Program-made: the position numbers and the translations under genes
Assembly (NCBI RefSeq): GCF_015207985.1
Contig: NZ_JADEVV010000002.1
Location: 62,001-126,000, forward strand
Direction: 5' to 3'
DNA length: 64,000 nucleotides
From: Synechocystis salina LEGE 00031
GTDB taxonomy: Bacteria > Cyanobacteriota > Cyanobacteriia > Cyanobacteriales > Microcystaceae
Notes under the pieces: generated by a model
The model's database searches: none
Told to the model about the DNA's origin: nothing
What the model saw: the letters and a program-made list of their open reading frames with translations, nothing else
Part shown: positions 54,664 through 63,724 of the stretch, piece after piece
How the letters are laid out: each line of letters opens with the position of its first letter
Numbering within the stretch: position 1 is the first letter of the stretch

Positions 54664-55329
54664 CTAGGATTTTAATGGATACCAGCGGTGGTTATCCAAA
54701 GCGGCGATCGCCGTGAGTAGTTCCTTAGGCTGATGCACCAAAAAATCCGGCTCGTATTCCTGCAAAATGGCCGGCGGGCTGAATCCCCAAGCCACGGAAA
54801 TCATCGTTAACCGACTTTTCTTGGCAGCGCTGATGTCCCTTGTTTCATCCCCCACGTAAATCACTTCATCGGCCTTGAAATTATGCTCCTTCAACACCCG
54901 ATTAATAATACGGTTTTTGCCAAATAAGGTGGTGCCTGCCTTAACAAATTCGAACATATGTTCTAAGTCGTTGTTGCGCAAAAATATCCGCACATTATCC
55001 CCCAAATTAGAAGTGACAATGCCGAGCACATAGCCCTTTTGCTTGAGTAGGGCCAACACCTCTTTAACGTCCCCATAGGGCTTGAGGTCTTTGATTTCCT
55101 TGCCCAGTTCCTTTTTAAACCGCTTCAAAATAAAGGGAATTTTAAAGGGGGAAACTTGGGAATATTTAATAATTTCAGCCGAACTTAATTGCTTGAGGCG
55201 AGCCAATTCCACCTGGTCCACCGCTGGATAGCCAAACTCGTCCGCCAAACGATTGACAATGGCAAAAAAGGCGTCGTGGGTATCGGCAATGGTACCGTCA
55301 AAATCGAACAATACAGCTTTAATGGCCAT
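54664..55329 (-). CDS. HAD phosphatase, phosphoglycolate phosphatase-like
   Basis: A 221-residue HAD hydrolase. Motif I is DFDGTIADTHD (nucleophile D9, acid D11), motif II is IVTSNLGDN, the lysine is in FGKNRIINRVLK, and motif III is YVGDETRDISAAKKS. The cap domain is the small helical type of the Gph family. In PCC 6803 a similar gene beside queG was annotated as phosphoglycolate phosphatase (from memory), but the exact substrate cannot be read from the sequence. It is 35 bases downstream of queG on the same strand. Confidence 0.8.
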   Translation of the reverse strand: MAIKAVLFDFDGTIADTHDAFFAIVNRLADEFGYPAVDQVELARLKQLSSAEIIKYSQVSPFKIPFILKRFKKELGKEIKDLKPYGDVKEVLALLKQKGYVLGIVTSNLGDNVRIFLRNNDLEHMFEFVKAGTTLFGKNRIINRVLKEHNFKADEVIYVGDETRDISAAKKSRLTMISVAWGFSPPAILQEYEPDFLVHQPKELLTAIAALDNHRWYPLKS

Positions 55330-55364
55330 GGTGAGGAGGGTGGGCCAACTATTTGGTCAGTCCT

Positions 55365-56303
55365 TCATTGTAGATTAGCCTGGGCGTTCCGCCGTAACAT
55401 AGCTGGTTTTATGCGCCTCAGGGCCGACGCGGTGAATTGTTGCTGCCAATCCGCCTCAGTAATATTAGCCAAAGCCGTTAATTCTGGGTTGAGATTGCCT
55501 TCGTAGGGATGAAAATCCGCCACGTCTGTGGGTTGGGCAAAACGTTCATTCCAGGGGCACACATCTTGGCAAATGTCGCATCCCGCCACCCAACCTTGCA
55601 AATTGTTGGCGATCGCCGTTGGCAGGGTTTCCGCCCGATTTTCAATGGTGTGGTAGGCAATGCACTTATTACTGTCCACCACAAAGGGAGCCACAATGGC
55701 CTGGGTGGGACAGGCTTCGAGGCAACGGGTACAAGTACCGCAATGTTGACTGTGGGGGCGATCGCCGTTGAGGGGGATGTTGGTGACAATTTCCCCTAAA
55801 AATAACCAACTGCCGTAGTCTCGACTAATCAAATTACCGTTTTTGCCCACCCAACCAAGGCCGGCGCGTTCGGCCCAGGCTTTGTCTTGAATAGGGCCTG
55901 TATCGACGTAATAACGGCTCTGTAAATCCGGCACTTGTTGTTCCAGCCACAAATTAAGAGCTTTGAGTTTTTTAGTTAAGACCCGATGGTAATCCCGTCC
56001 CCAGGCATAGCGGGAAATTTTACCAATCCCAGGCTGATCACTGCGGCGGTGGGGAGTGTAATAATTTAGGGCCACCGCAATCACTGACTGGGCCGACGGT
56101 AAAAGCTCTCTCACGTTTTGGCGTTTGGGGTTATCCATCCAAGCCATATCGGCGTTATAACCCAGGGCAATCCAGCTTTGTAGCCTTTGGACTGCCTGAT
56201 CGGTCTCCGTTGCCAAAACGTCAGCAATGCCCACCTGATGGAAACCGATCGCCAATGCTTGGGCTTTAATGCGTTCCTCTAGGAGAGATTGGGACAAGGG
56301 CAA
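55365..56303 (-). CDS. queG: epoxyqueuosine reductase QueG
   Basis: A 312-residue cobalamin- and [4Fe-4S]-dependent enzyme completing queuosine in tRNA. The iron-sulfur ligands are visible as [16 protein letters not shown] and [25 protein letters not shown] and [29 protein letters not shown] are QueG blocks. The only start in the correct position is TTG (56303 or 56297); no upstream ATG was found. It lacks the C-terminal HEAT-repeat extension of the longer QueG proteins. Confidence 0.93.
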   Translation of the reverse strand: MPLSQSLLEERIKAQALAIGFHQVGIADVLATETDQAVQRLQSWIALGYNADMAWMDNPKRQNVRELLPSAQSVIAVALNYYTPHRRSDQPGIGKISRYAWGRDYHRVLTKKLKALNLWLEQQVPDLQSRYYVDTGPIQDKAWAERAGLGWVGKNGNLISRDYGSWLFLGEIVTNIPLNGDRPHSQHCGTCTRCLEACPTQAIVAPFVVDSNKCIAYHTIENRAETLPTAIANNLQGWVAGCDICQDVCPWNERFAQPTDVADFHPYEGNLNPELTALANITEADWQQQFTASALRRIKPAMLRRNAQANLQ

Positions 56304-56369
56304 AGGAAAAAATGAAGTTTTGGAGCTAAAACTTAGCTGTATTAACTGCTAACACACTGACTGATCTAA

Positions 56370-56867
56370 TTACTTAGTTGTCGTCAAAGGAGCCATGGCC
56401 CGCATTAAACTAGCCATTTCCAACGCATTCATGGCATAGCCCCAACCGTGGTTGCTCTTAATGCCTGCCCGTTCTAGAGCTTGTTGCATGGTGTCTGTGG
56501 TTAAAATACCAAAAATCACCGGCACCCCAGTCTGGCTGGCGATCGCCGCAATGCCCTTGGCCGCTTCCCCGGCCACAAAATCAAAATGGGGAGTCTGCCC
56601 CCGGATCACCGCCCCTAGGCAAATAATCGCATCGTACTGCCCCGACACTGCCAACTTACGGGTCACCAACGGTACTTCAAAGCTACCGGGCACCCAAATA
56701 TAATCCACCTGGGTACCAGCGGGGTCCACATCAATGCCATGGCGTTTGAGGCAATCTTGGCAACCGGAAAGTAATTTCTCCGTCACCAGGTCATTGAAAC
56801 GGGCAATTACAAGGGCAAAACGAAATGGCCGGGCCGGAGGAGTAAACGACCCTTCATAAACTGTCAT
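56370..56867 (-). CDS. ribH: 6,7-dimethyl-8-ribityllumazine synthase
   Basis: A 165-residue lumazine synthase, the penultimate riboflavin enzyme. Features are [58 protein letters not shown] (with the catalytic histidine in TPHFDF), and [20 protein letters not shown]. The start is the ATG at 56867. It assembles as icosahedral or pentameric particles. psbZ lies about 120 bases upstream. Confidence 0.97.
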   Translation of the reverse strand: MTVYEGSFTPPARPFRFALVIARFNDLVTEKLLSGCQDCLKRHGIDVDPAGTQVDYIWVPGSFEVPLVTRKLAVSGQYDAIICLGAVIRGQTPHFDFVAGEAAKGIAAIASQTGVPVIFGILTTDTMQQALERAGIKSNHGWGYAMNALEMASLMRAMAPLTTTK

Positions 56868-56989
56868 GGTGTAGTTCCCTAGATCGGGTTAACGCTGAAT
56901 CAAACTTTGCGGGGGCTATCCCCCACAGCCTGGGTTCATCAATAGCCAGGCCATGGAAAAAAATTACCGGGATAGGGCGATCGCCGCCC

Positions 56990-57199
<210 letters not shown>

Positions 57200-57452
57200 T
57201 TAAGCAAGACTGTCCCCGGCTGAAACCCTCGACAGTCGCTGATATGGGCAAATATTATCGTTGAATCTTTCCCTATGTAAGCTACCAAAATATGTGCCCT
57301 GAGGGAAGCACATAGCCAGATTACCCAGGGGCGATCGCCCAGAGACCTTGTCCAAGGTTTTTCTACGCTCAACAAACTAGGGTCAGATAAAATTTATCCC
57401 CAGGGAAGATATCCGATCCAGGGGAAACCAGACCATGCCTTAGCTATTAAGA

Positions 57453-57534
57453 TGGGCAGCGAGAGACTCGAACTCTCACGACCGAAGTCGCCACATTTTG
57501 AGTGTGGTGCGTCTACCAATTCCGCCAGCCGCCC
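57453..57534 (-). tRNA. tRNA-Leu (anticodon CAA)
   Basis: Read on the minus strand, GGGCGGCTGGCGGAATTGGT starts a long-variable-arm tRNA. The anticodon loop is CTCAAAA with anticodon CAA; a short variable arm of the type in class II tRNAs (GTGGCGACTTCGGTC-like) follows. The T-loop is GAGTTCGAGTCTC, and the acceptor stem closes as GGGCGGC with GCTGCCC (one G-U pair). CCA is not encoded. Its first 22 bases also encode the last codons of the upstream M48 protease gene. Confidence 0.9.
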
Positions 57535-58424
57535 TTGTTTTCTTCGGTGTTCAGATTATACGCATTTTTGCGCCCCTTGAGCAAGTTTTGATAGGTTTGG
57601 GAATCACTCCAGCGATCAATTTCCCTGGCCCGGAGTACCGGCACCGGATGGGTCAGGTTCTGGGTTTGTAAATTCCTCAGCATTGCCCCCATTTCATCTT
57701 CCCCCAGGCGATCGTATTCCCTGGCTTGGTCAATGAAAGCATCTAAATTTAACAGAGGAGCTAATTGGGGGGAACCGCCGGCCAACTTCATCAATACCGA
57801 CATCACCACCTTGGGATCCTGCACCGCCAACAGGGCCGCCCGGTCACAGCTAAATTCAGCACAGCGCACCCACTCCAACATCTGGGACTGGAGGGATTGG
57901 GTTAACACCGCCCCCCAGTTGGGGATTAGCCCCGCCGCCAGCACCATAATATTAGCCAGGGTCAGATACACCCCATGCTCACATTTAAGGTGTCCCAACT
58001 CATGGGCCATTACCGCTTGGATTTCCGCCGGAGTCAACATATCCACTAGGGAAGTGTGCATCACCATAAAAGGCTTTTTACCCCGCATGGCAAAAGTGTA
58101 GGCATTGGGTTGGGGGTTTTGTTGGATGTAGAGTTCCGGTGCTTCCAGGTCGAGAATTTTACAGGCATCCAAAAGCAGTTGGTGGAGATGGGGCAATTGT
58201 TGTTCCCCCACCCGGACACTGGCGGCCAAATTATTGAGGGCAAAAAACTGTTCCGCCACGGAGCCTAGCAATCCCCGCACCATCAGGTCTAGGCCGGGAA
58301 TCTGTTTCAAATTGGTGGTGGCCATTTGGTCCAAGGGATGGCGAAAATGGTCTGCCTTTAATCCCACCAGGGGAATGGAGTTGCTGATAAATTCTGACAT
58401 TTTTAAAATCTGGCCTAACTTCAC
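57513..58424 (-). CDS. M48-family zinc metalloprotease (HtpX-like)
   Basis: A 303-residue protease with the HExxH motif in VMAHELGHLKCEHG (about residue 140) and a third ligand in EFSCDRAALLA (about 198). It has hydrophobic segments flanking the core. The stop is inside the tRNA-Leu gene on the same strand, so the last seven residues (GGWRNW region) come from tRNA sequence. The tRNA may be processed from this transcript. Start ATG at 58424 (MKLGQILK); an internal ATG at about 58400 also fits. Confidence 0.9.
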   Translation of the reverse strand: MKLGQILKMSEFISNSIPLVGLKADHFRHPLDQMATTNLKQIPGLDLMVRGLLGSVAEQFFALNNLAASVRVGEQQLPHLHQLLLDACKILDLEAPELYIQQNPQPNAYTFAMRGKKPFMVMHTSLVDMLTPAEIQAVMAHELGHLKCEHGVYLTLANIMVLAAGLIPNWGAVLTQSLQSQMLEWVRCAEFSCDRAALLAVQDPKVVMSVLMKLAGGSPQLAPLLNLDAFIDQAREYDRLGEDEMGAMLRNLQTQNLTHPVPVLRAREIDRWSDSQTYQNLLKGRKNAYNLNTEENKGGWRNW

Positions 58425-58829
58425 TGTTCAAATTCTATTGGTTTCTGAGCGGGAGGGCATTGCGGCAGCAGCCATTAACCAGGAGCCCAAGGCAACATCC
58501 AAGACAGGATTTGACAGTGACCACCCCGCCCCAAGTTTAGGGAAAACTGGATCAAAGTCCCCTAGTATTGCCAGGGCTTCAGTGGATCCATTTGGAAGGC
58601 AGATAAAACTTTACCAACAGTTCCTAAGACCACAGTCCCCAGGCGATCGCCAAGGTTTCAAGCTGGTCTAAACGGGGTGAGCAAAATTGTTCTTACTGGC
58701 GGAAGGCTTGCCCCCTTTGTCCAACTCGTACTGTATAATTGAGAGTCTGTATCCTGGCTTGTACGGTAAGTAACAGGAGGCACGCATATTCACTAAACGG
58801 AGACTAAGGGATTAGGACTTAAAACTTAC
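58425..58829. other. intergenic region with rpsA leader and promoter
   Basis: 405 bases between the divergent M48 and ribosomal S1 genes. TATAAT at 58734-58739 is a strong -10 candidate; -35 elements near it are poor. The leader after it is about 80 bases and contains an AGGAGG-like site (58776-58783) too far upstream to serve S1. No gene was seen. Confidence 0.5.
58734..58739 (+). promoter_or_regulatory. -10 box of the ribosomal protein S1 gene
   Basis: A perfect TATAAT about 90 bases upstream of the S1 ATG. No convincing -35 box at 16-18 bases is seen (TTGCCC lies 20 bases upstream). Confidence 0.55.
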
Positions 58830-59822
58830 ATGGTCAGTCAAACTTCTACAGCAACTATTGGATTCACTCTCGAGGACTTTGCCGCCCTTCTTGACAAGTA
58901 CGATTATCATTTCAGTCCTGGGGACATTGTCGCTGGGACAGTATTTAGCATGGAGTCCCGGGGGGCTCTGATTGACATTGGGGCAAAAACCGCCGCCTAT
59001 ATTCCCATTCAGGAAATGTCGATCAACCGTGTGGATGACCCTGAAGAGGTGCTCCAGCCCAACGAAACCCGGGAATTTTTCATTCTGACCGATGAAAACG
59101 AAGACGGTCAACTCACCCTTTCCATCCGCCGGATTGAGTATATGCGGGCTTGGGAAAGGGTCAGACAACTCCAAGCGGAAGACGCCACCGTGCGCTCCAA
59201 TGTTTTCGCCACAAATCGTGGTGGTGCTTTAGTCAGAATTGAAGGACTGCGGGGCTTTATTCCCGGCTCCCACATCAGTGCCCGGGAAGCGAAAGAGGAT
59301 CTAGTAGGGGAAGACCTACCCCTGAAGTTTTTAGAAGTGGACGAAGAACGTAATCGTCTAGTGCTCAGCCATCGTCGGGCCCTAGTAGAGCGGAAGATGA
59401 ACGGTTTGGAAGTGGCTCAAGTAGTGGTGGGCTCCGTTCGGGGCATCAAACCCTACGGTGCTTTCATCGACATCGGTGGTGTCAGCGGTCTGTTGCACAT
59501 TTCTGAGATTTCCCACGACCACATTGATACCCCCCACAGCGTCTTTAATGTCAATGATGAAATCAAGGTGATGATCATTGACCTGGATGCGGAACGGGGT
59601 CGTATTTCCCTTTCCACCAAGCAGTTGGAGCCGGAACCTGGTGCCATGCTAAAAGACCGGGATTTGGTCAACGAAAAAGCCGACGAAATGGCCGAAATTT
59701 TCCGGCAGAAACGTTTGGCGGAAGCCCAGGGCATTCCCTATGAGCCCCCGGCCTCCGTTGATGACACTGACACTAACGATGAGGAAGATGAGTCCCTGGC
59801 TGTCAGCGCTGTGGATGAGTAA
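58830..59822 (+). CDS. rpsA: 30S ribosomal protein S1
   Basis: A 330-residue S1, the three-domain cyanobacterial/plastid type rather than the six-domain proteobacterial one. S1 domains are visible at about 30-100 (GDIVAGTVFSMESRGALIDIGAKTAAYIP), 115-185 (VFATNRGGALVRIEGLRGFIPGSHIS) and 195-265 (VVVGSVRGIKPYGAFIDIGGVSGLLHISEIS). An acidic tail (DDTDTNDEEDE) closes the protein. S1 binds mRNA to the 30S subunit. A terminator-like hairpin follows. Confidence 0.97.
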   Translation: MVSQTSTATIGFTLEDFAALLDKYDYHFSPGDIVAGTVFSMESRGALIDIGAKTAAYIPIQEMSINRVDDPEEVLQPNETREFFILTDENEDGQLTLSIRRIEYMRAWERVRQLQAEDATVRSNVFATNRGGALVRIEGLRGFIPGSHISAREAKEDLVGEDLPLKFLEVDEERNRLVLSHRRALVERKMNGLEVAQVVVGSVRGIKPYGAFIDIGGVSGLLHISEISHDHIDTPHSVFNVNDEIKVMIIDLDAERGRISLSTKQLEPEPGAMLKDRDLVNEKADEMAEIFRQKRLAEAQGIPYEPPASVDDTDTNDEEDESLAVSAVDE

Positions 59823-59895
59823 TTAATTTAGCTGATATTTCAGTTATTTCAGTAATCAGTGGAAATTCAATGATTTCCTGCCCATCAATCAATAA

Positions 59896-59925
59896 CCCTG
59901 AGCTATTCCTGGCCCAGGGCTTTTT
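59896..59925 (+). terminator. rho-independent-like terminator after rpsA
   Basis: CCCTG (59896-59900) and CAGGG (59915-59919) pair around a 14-base loop, followed by CTTTTT (59920-59925). It lies 75 bases after the S1 stop. Confidence 0.6.
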
Positions 59926-60052
59926 GTTGAGCCTCCGCCAGTCCTAAGGACGTTCTGCATCCCTATTAGCCCAACGTCCTTTCCCAGTCCTTAACGGCGG
60001 AACATGATACAGGACAAATCAAGCCCTTGAAAATTGTCCTTAACCTTGCATT

Positions 60053-60093
60053 TATTGCTCTTCTATCTTCCCTTTTCTGATAGAGGAGCGATA
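60053..60093. repeat. imperfect hairpin repeat related to a sequence at 31517
   Basis: Left arm TATTGCTCTTCTATC (60053-60067) and right arm GATAGAGGAGCGATA (60079-60093) pair with two mismatches around the loop TTCCCTTTTCT. The left arm and loop are also found, with few changes, at 31517-31542 beside an IS1-like remnant. This may be a transposon end or a short mobile hairpin. Confidence 0.5.
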
Positions 60094-60161
60094 AGTAAAG
60101 TGCCCTTGATATAAGCTTTTTGGCAAGTCCCATTGCATTGTTCTTGTTTCAAGTGACCCTA

Positions 60162-62411
60162 CTAAACTGCCAAGGGGAGGGTAAACCAAAAATGGGACCC
60201 TTGCCCCGGACTGCTGGTAACGCCAATATGGCCACCGTGGGCTTCCACAATTTGGCGGGACTGATAACAACCAAGGCCAATACCAGTCAATCTTTGGTTA
60301 TGGCGGTTGCGTAAATAGAGCCGGAAAAGATGCTCACATTGATCTTTGGCCATGCCTTTACCGTTATCACTGAGGGTAAAACGCACCATATTGCCCTCGG
60401 GTTGGGCCGCTAGGGTGAGGACAATACCTGGGGGGTTGTGGTTGAGGGCGTTGCCCAAAAGGTTGTCGAATACCTGCTTGATGTAGTGGGGGTCTCCCTG
60501 GAGAGGGGGTAATGTCTCGTCACATTTTAGGTTGAGATTTACCTGATGTTGCTCACAGGCCGATCGCCATTGTCGGCAAATTTGTTGCAAAAAAGGTTGG
60601 AGTTGTAGAGCTTGGGGGGCAAGATGGAGGGGGCGACATTCGGCAGTTTGTTCTTCACAGAGGGCATTGAGGAGGGTTAATTGGCGATCGCCACTGCGGA
60701 TCAGACTATCGAGGAGATGGCGGGGCAGAGTTAGGGTTTCCCCCTCTGTGGTTGATAAATTTTTTAGCACCATCAGTAGACCCATCACCGAAGTGCGTAG
60801 ATCATGGGAAATGGCCTGGACAAAGAGAGCTTTCATTTGCTGGAGATCCTGAAGCTCCACCATCTTGTCCTCTAGCTGGGCAGTGCGTTCCCCCACTTGC
60901 TGTTCCAAACTGGCATTCAAGGTTTGTACCCGTTGATAAAGTTGGGCCTGCTGAATGGCGATCGCCACTTGGGTGGCCAATTGTTCCAGTAAGCGCACCT
61001 CGGCCTTTTGCCAATGGCGGGGCTGTTGACAGTGATGTACCACAATCATGCCTAACCTGCCGTCCACCGTAGCGAGGGGAATGGCCAGCAAGCTTTTCAC
61101 CTGATAACGAAAAAAACTACGCCGCAGTGGGTCTCCCTTGGGTAATTGGTCGGGATGATGGATCACCATGGCCTGGGCAGGAATGGTTTTAATGATCATT
61201 TCCTCTGGCTTTTGGGAAGCCGCCACCTGGGTATTGATGGGGGCAATATAAGCTGGACTAGAGGACTCGGCCACCACGGCCAATGGATTATTCCCCTGGA
61301 AGAGAGCGATATAAACCCGGTCAGTCTGCAACAAATGGCGCACTTCCGTCACCGTGGTTTGGAAAATGGTACCTAAATGCAACGACTGCCGCACCCGTAG
61401 GGCAACCTCCGCCAATAATCGTTCCCGTTCCCAGCTACCTCGCAATTGTTCTTCGGTGCGACGCCTTTCCCTCACTGCCACCGATAGCAATAGACTGGTG
61501 GTGCCCAAAACCAAAAAGAACATCTGCAGGAGGATCATCGCCCCGCTTTGATCAGCACTTTGAACGCTGAAGGATCCATTGCCCTGCACCGTAGCGGCGA
61601 TCGCCAACAGGGCCAAACCTGAAGTAGAGAGGATTCCACCCCAAACCGGAAAACGAATGCTGGCCCAAACCACAACAGGAAAGGGTAAATACTCCAACCA
61701 CTGAGTATAGATAGCGCCCCGATCCGCCAGGGGAATGAGGTCATCCCCAGCAAAAATCAACCAGGCTAACATCAACAAAAGGCCAGCACAGACCAGGGCC
61801 TCCAACCATCGCAGCCGGTCAATCTGGGTTGACCAAGGCCATGTCCAGCGGCCATATCTAAGCTTGAATAACAGGGGAGTGGCCAGCAAAATGCCGGTGG
61901 CACTGCCCAACCAGGCCAAAGCCCCTGTCCACCAAATACGACTATCCCCCTGCCAGAGGGATAACAACAGCGCGGCGATCGCCGTTACAGTGGCCCCCAG
62001 CCCCACCCCTGCCAGCAAAAAGACCATGCCATCCTGGAGCCGTTGACCCTGGGGGGAAAACTCCAACATCTGTAGACCCCGGCCAGCCAGCAGCACCACT
62101 GTCGTGCTAATCATCCCTAGGGCCAATGCCAGGGGGGGATCTCCTAGTACTATCATGGGGGCAATGGTCAAACCCAAGCCCAAGACCATAATGTTGGTGC
62201 CCTGCCACCATAGCGCTAGGGCCATACCTTGCCCCAAGCCCAAACTAAGCCATTGTTGCCCCCGGCCTAACATTCCGTAGGCTAATGCCGTGCACAGGCC
62301 CAGGGCGATCGCCAATGCCAAAGACGGCAAAGTGTTGACCAGCCTCCGGCGTAGGGACTTGGGTAGGTAGATCAGCATCAACGAAAAATCTGACAATGGG
62401 CGACGGGGCAC
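60162..62411 (-). CDS. MASE1-type sensor histidine kinase with GAF domain
   Basis: A 749-residue kinase. The N-terminal 310 residues are a multi-helix membrane module of the MASE1 kind. A GAF domain (about 335-490; RSLHLGTIFQTTVTEVRHLLQTDRVYIALFQ) and a short coiled coil follow. HisKA with AISHDLRTSVMGLLMVL lies near residue 540, then HATPase with NLLGNALNHNPPG, DNGKGMAKD and GIGLGCYQSRQIVEAHGGHIGV. The phosphoacceptor is the histidine in SHDLR. It is divergent from a NarL-type regulator, a likely partner. Confidence 0.85.
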   Translation of the reverse strand: MPRRPLSDFSLMLIYLPKSLRRRLVNTLPSLALAIALGLCTALAYGMLGRGQQWLSLGLGQGMALALWWQGTNIMVLGLGLTIAPMIVLGDPPLALALGMISTTVVLLAGRGLQMLEFSPQGQRLQDGMVFLLAGVGLGATVTAIAALLLSLWQGDSRIWWTGALAWLGSATGILLATPLLFKLRYGRWTWPWSTQIDRLRWLEALVCAGLLLMLAWLIFAGDDLIPLADRGAIYTQWLEYLPFPVVVWASIRFPVWGGILSTSGLALLAIAATVQGNGSFSVQSADQSGAMILLQMFFLVLGTTSLLLSVAVRERRRTEEQLRGSWERERLLAEVALRVRQSLHLGTIFQTTVTEVRHLLQTDRVYIALFQGNNPLAVVAESSSPAYIAPINTQVAASQKPEEMIIKTIPAQAMVIHHPDQLPKGDPLRRSFFRYQVKSLLAIPLATVDGRLGMIVVHHCQQPRHWQKAEVRLLEQLATQVAIAIQQAQLYQRVQTLNASLEQQVGERTAQLEDKMVELQDLQQMKALFVQAISHDLRTSVMGLLMVLKNLSTTEGETLTLPRHLLDSLIRSGDRQLTLLNALCEEQTAECRPLHLAPQALQLQPFLQQICRQWRSACEQHQVNLNLKCDETLPPLQGDPHYIKQVFDNLLGNALNHNPPGIVLTLAAQPEGNMVRFTLSDNGKGMAKDQCEHLFRLYLRNRHNQRLTGIGLGCYQSRQIVEAHGGHIGVTSSPGQGSHFWFTLPLAV

Positions 62412-62626
62412 ACTGTTTTATTTAATATGGTCAATATTCTTTCCCCCCCATGGGGATAATGAGATAGTGGGCAAATCCGCTTTCTGCATCGGCGCCCTTA
62501 CCGTGATAGTAATCACCGATAAAGTACAAAGAATTGCTAAGCACTGAAAATTACTATCTAAACTTTGCCTAAACTGGAATGGATTTTACTTCCCCCCATA
62601 GGGTGAAAATCGAGCCTTGCCTGCCT

Positions 62627-63259
62627 ATGAAAATTTTGATCGTTGAAGATGATCCATTGATGCAATTAGGTTTGGAGCAAGCCTTGGGGGCCCATGAGCG
62701 CTTTGAAATTATTGGTCGAGTAGATAATGGCTATGGCGCTGTGCAACAGGCGGCGGCCCTCAACCCAGACTTGATTGTGATGGACATTGGTTTACCGGGG
62801 CTAGATGGTATTGAAGCCACCAAACAAATTAAACAAACTTCCCCCCAAATCCATATTGTGGTGTTAACTTCCCACACTCTGCCCAACGAGATTATCGCTG
62901 CTTTATCCAGTGGGGCCGATGCCTATTGCGTGAAGGGGGCCACCTTGGAGCGCTTAATTTTGGCGATCGCCGCCGCCCAGGATGGAGCCACCTACCTAGA
63001 CCCCCAAATTGCCCGGGTAGTGGTGGAAAATCTCAAACCGCCGGTGCCGGAAGGCCAAGCCGACGTGTCCAGCCTCTCGGAACGGGAAATTGACGTGTTG
63101 AAATTGATTGTGGAAGGAAAAAGTAACCAAGAAATTGCCCAAACTTTATATCTAAGCACCAACACAATTAAAACTCATGTACGGGGCATCATGAATAAAT
63201 TGTCCGTCGATGACCGGGTGCAGGCCGCCGTCATTGCTCTGCGTTCCGGTTTGGTTTGA
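62627..63259 (+). CDS. NarL/FixJ-type response regulator
   Basis: A 210-residue regulator. The receiver domain has the acidic pocket EDD (residues 7-9), phosphoacceptor D in VMDIGLPGLDG (about 55), T/S in VLTSH and K in CVKGA. A LuxR-type DNA-binding domain follows (SSLSEREIDVLKLIVEGKSNQEIAQTLYLSTNTIKTHVRGIMNKL). The ATG at 62627 (MKILIVEDDP) is preferred over upstream codons from 62579. Its target genes are unknown. It resembles the Ycf29/Rre1 group, but this cannot be settled by eye. Confidence 0.92.
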   Translation: MKILIVEDDPLMQLGLEQALGAHERFEIIGRVDNGYGAVQQAAALNPDLIVMDIGLPGLDGIEATKQIKQTSPQIHIVVLTSHTLPNEIIAALSSGADAYCVKGATLERLILAIAAAQDGATYLDPQIARVVVENLKPPVPEGQADVSSLSEREIDVLKLIVEGKSNQEIAQTLYLSTNTIKTHVRGIMNKLSVDDRVQAAVIALRSGLV

Positions 63260-63308
63260 TTGCAGAAAGGGCTATAATCCAAGGCGTTTACTTTACCCGT
63301 CCTAAACC

Positions 63309-63593
63309 ATGGCCAAAGCAATCTGGAATGGGGTCGTCCTCGCTGACAGCGATCAATGTGAAGTGGTGGAAGGCAACTACTACTTTCCCCCCGACAGCAT
63401 CCATCCCCAGTATTTTCAGCCCAGCAACACCAACACCGTTTGCGGTTGGAAAGGCACCGCCAGTTACTACACCGTAGTGGTGGACGGCCAAACAAACCCC
63501 GATGCGGCTTGGTATTACCCCGATCCCAAACCGAGAGCGGAAAACATTAAAGGCTACATTGCCTTTTGGCGGGGTGTGAAGGTTGAAGCCTAA
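63309..63593 (+). CDS. DUF427-family protein
   Basis: A 94-residue protein matching the small DUF427 beta-fold: AIWNGVVLADSDQCEVVEGNYYFPPDSIH, TVCGWKGTASYYTVVVDG and AWYYPDPKPRAENIKGYIAFW are the conserved blocks. Such proteins are common in cyanobacteria, fungi and actinobacteria, and no enzyme activity is established. The gene starts 50 bases after the response regulator stop. Confidence 0.9.
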   Translation: MAKAIWNGVVLADSDQCEVVEGNYYFPPDSIHPQYFQPSNTNTVCGWKGTASYYTVVVDGQTNPDAAWYYPDPKPRAENIKGYIAFWRGVKVEA

Positions 63594-63724
63594 GCCTAAA
63601 TTGTTTTGCAGTTATTAGCCGTGATTTTCACTGCATAGCCATGCACAATGGCGAACTTGTTCTTTTATGTGCTCACCCGACTCAGTTTGTAATCGCCCAA
63701 GGCTCAGGAATTTAACTAACTACG

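Noticed and set aside
58234-58671. 145-codon frame antisense to the M48 protease
   Set aside because: Most of it is the complementary strand of a well-supported gene, and its unique part has no recognisable domain.
58776-58783. AGGAGG site in the ribosomal S1 leader as the start of a small leader peptide
   Set aside because: No start codon with a useful reading frame follows within a workable distance.
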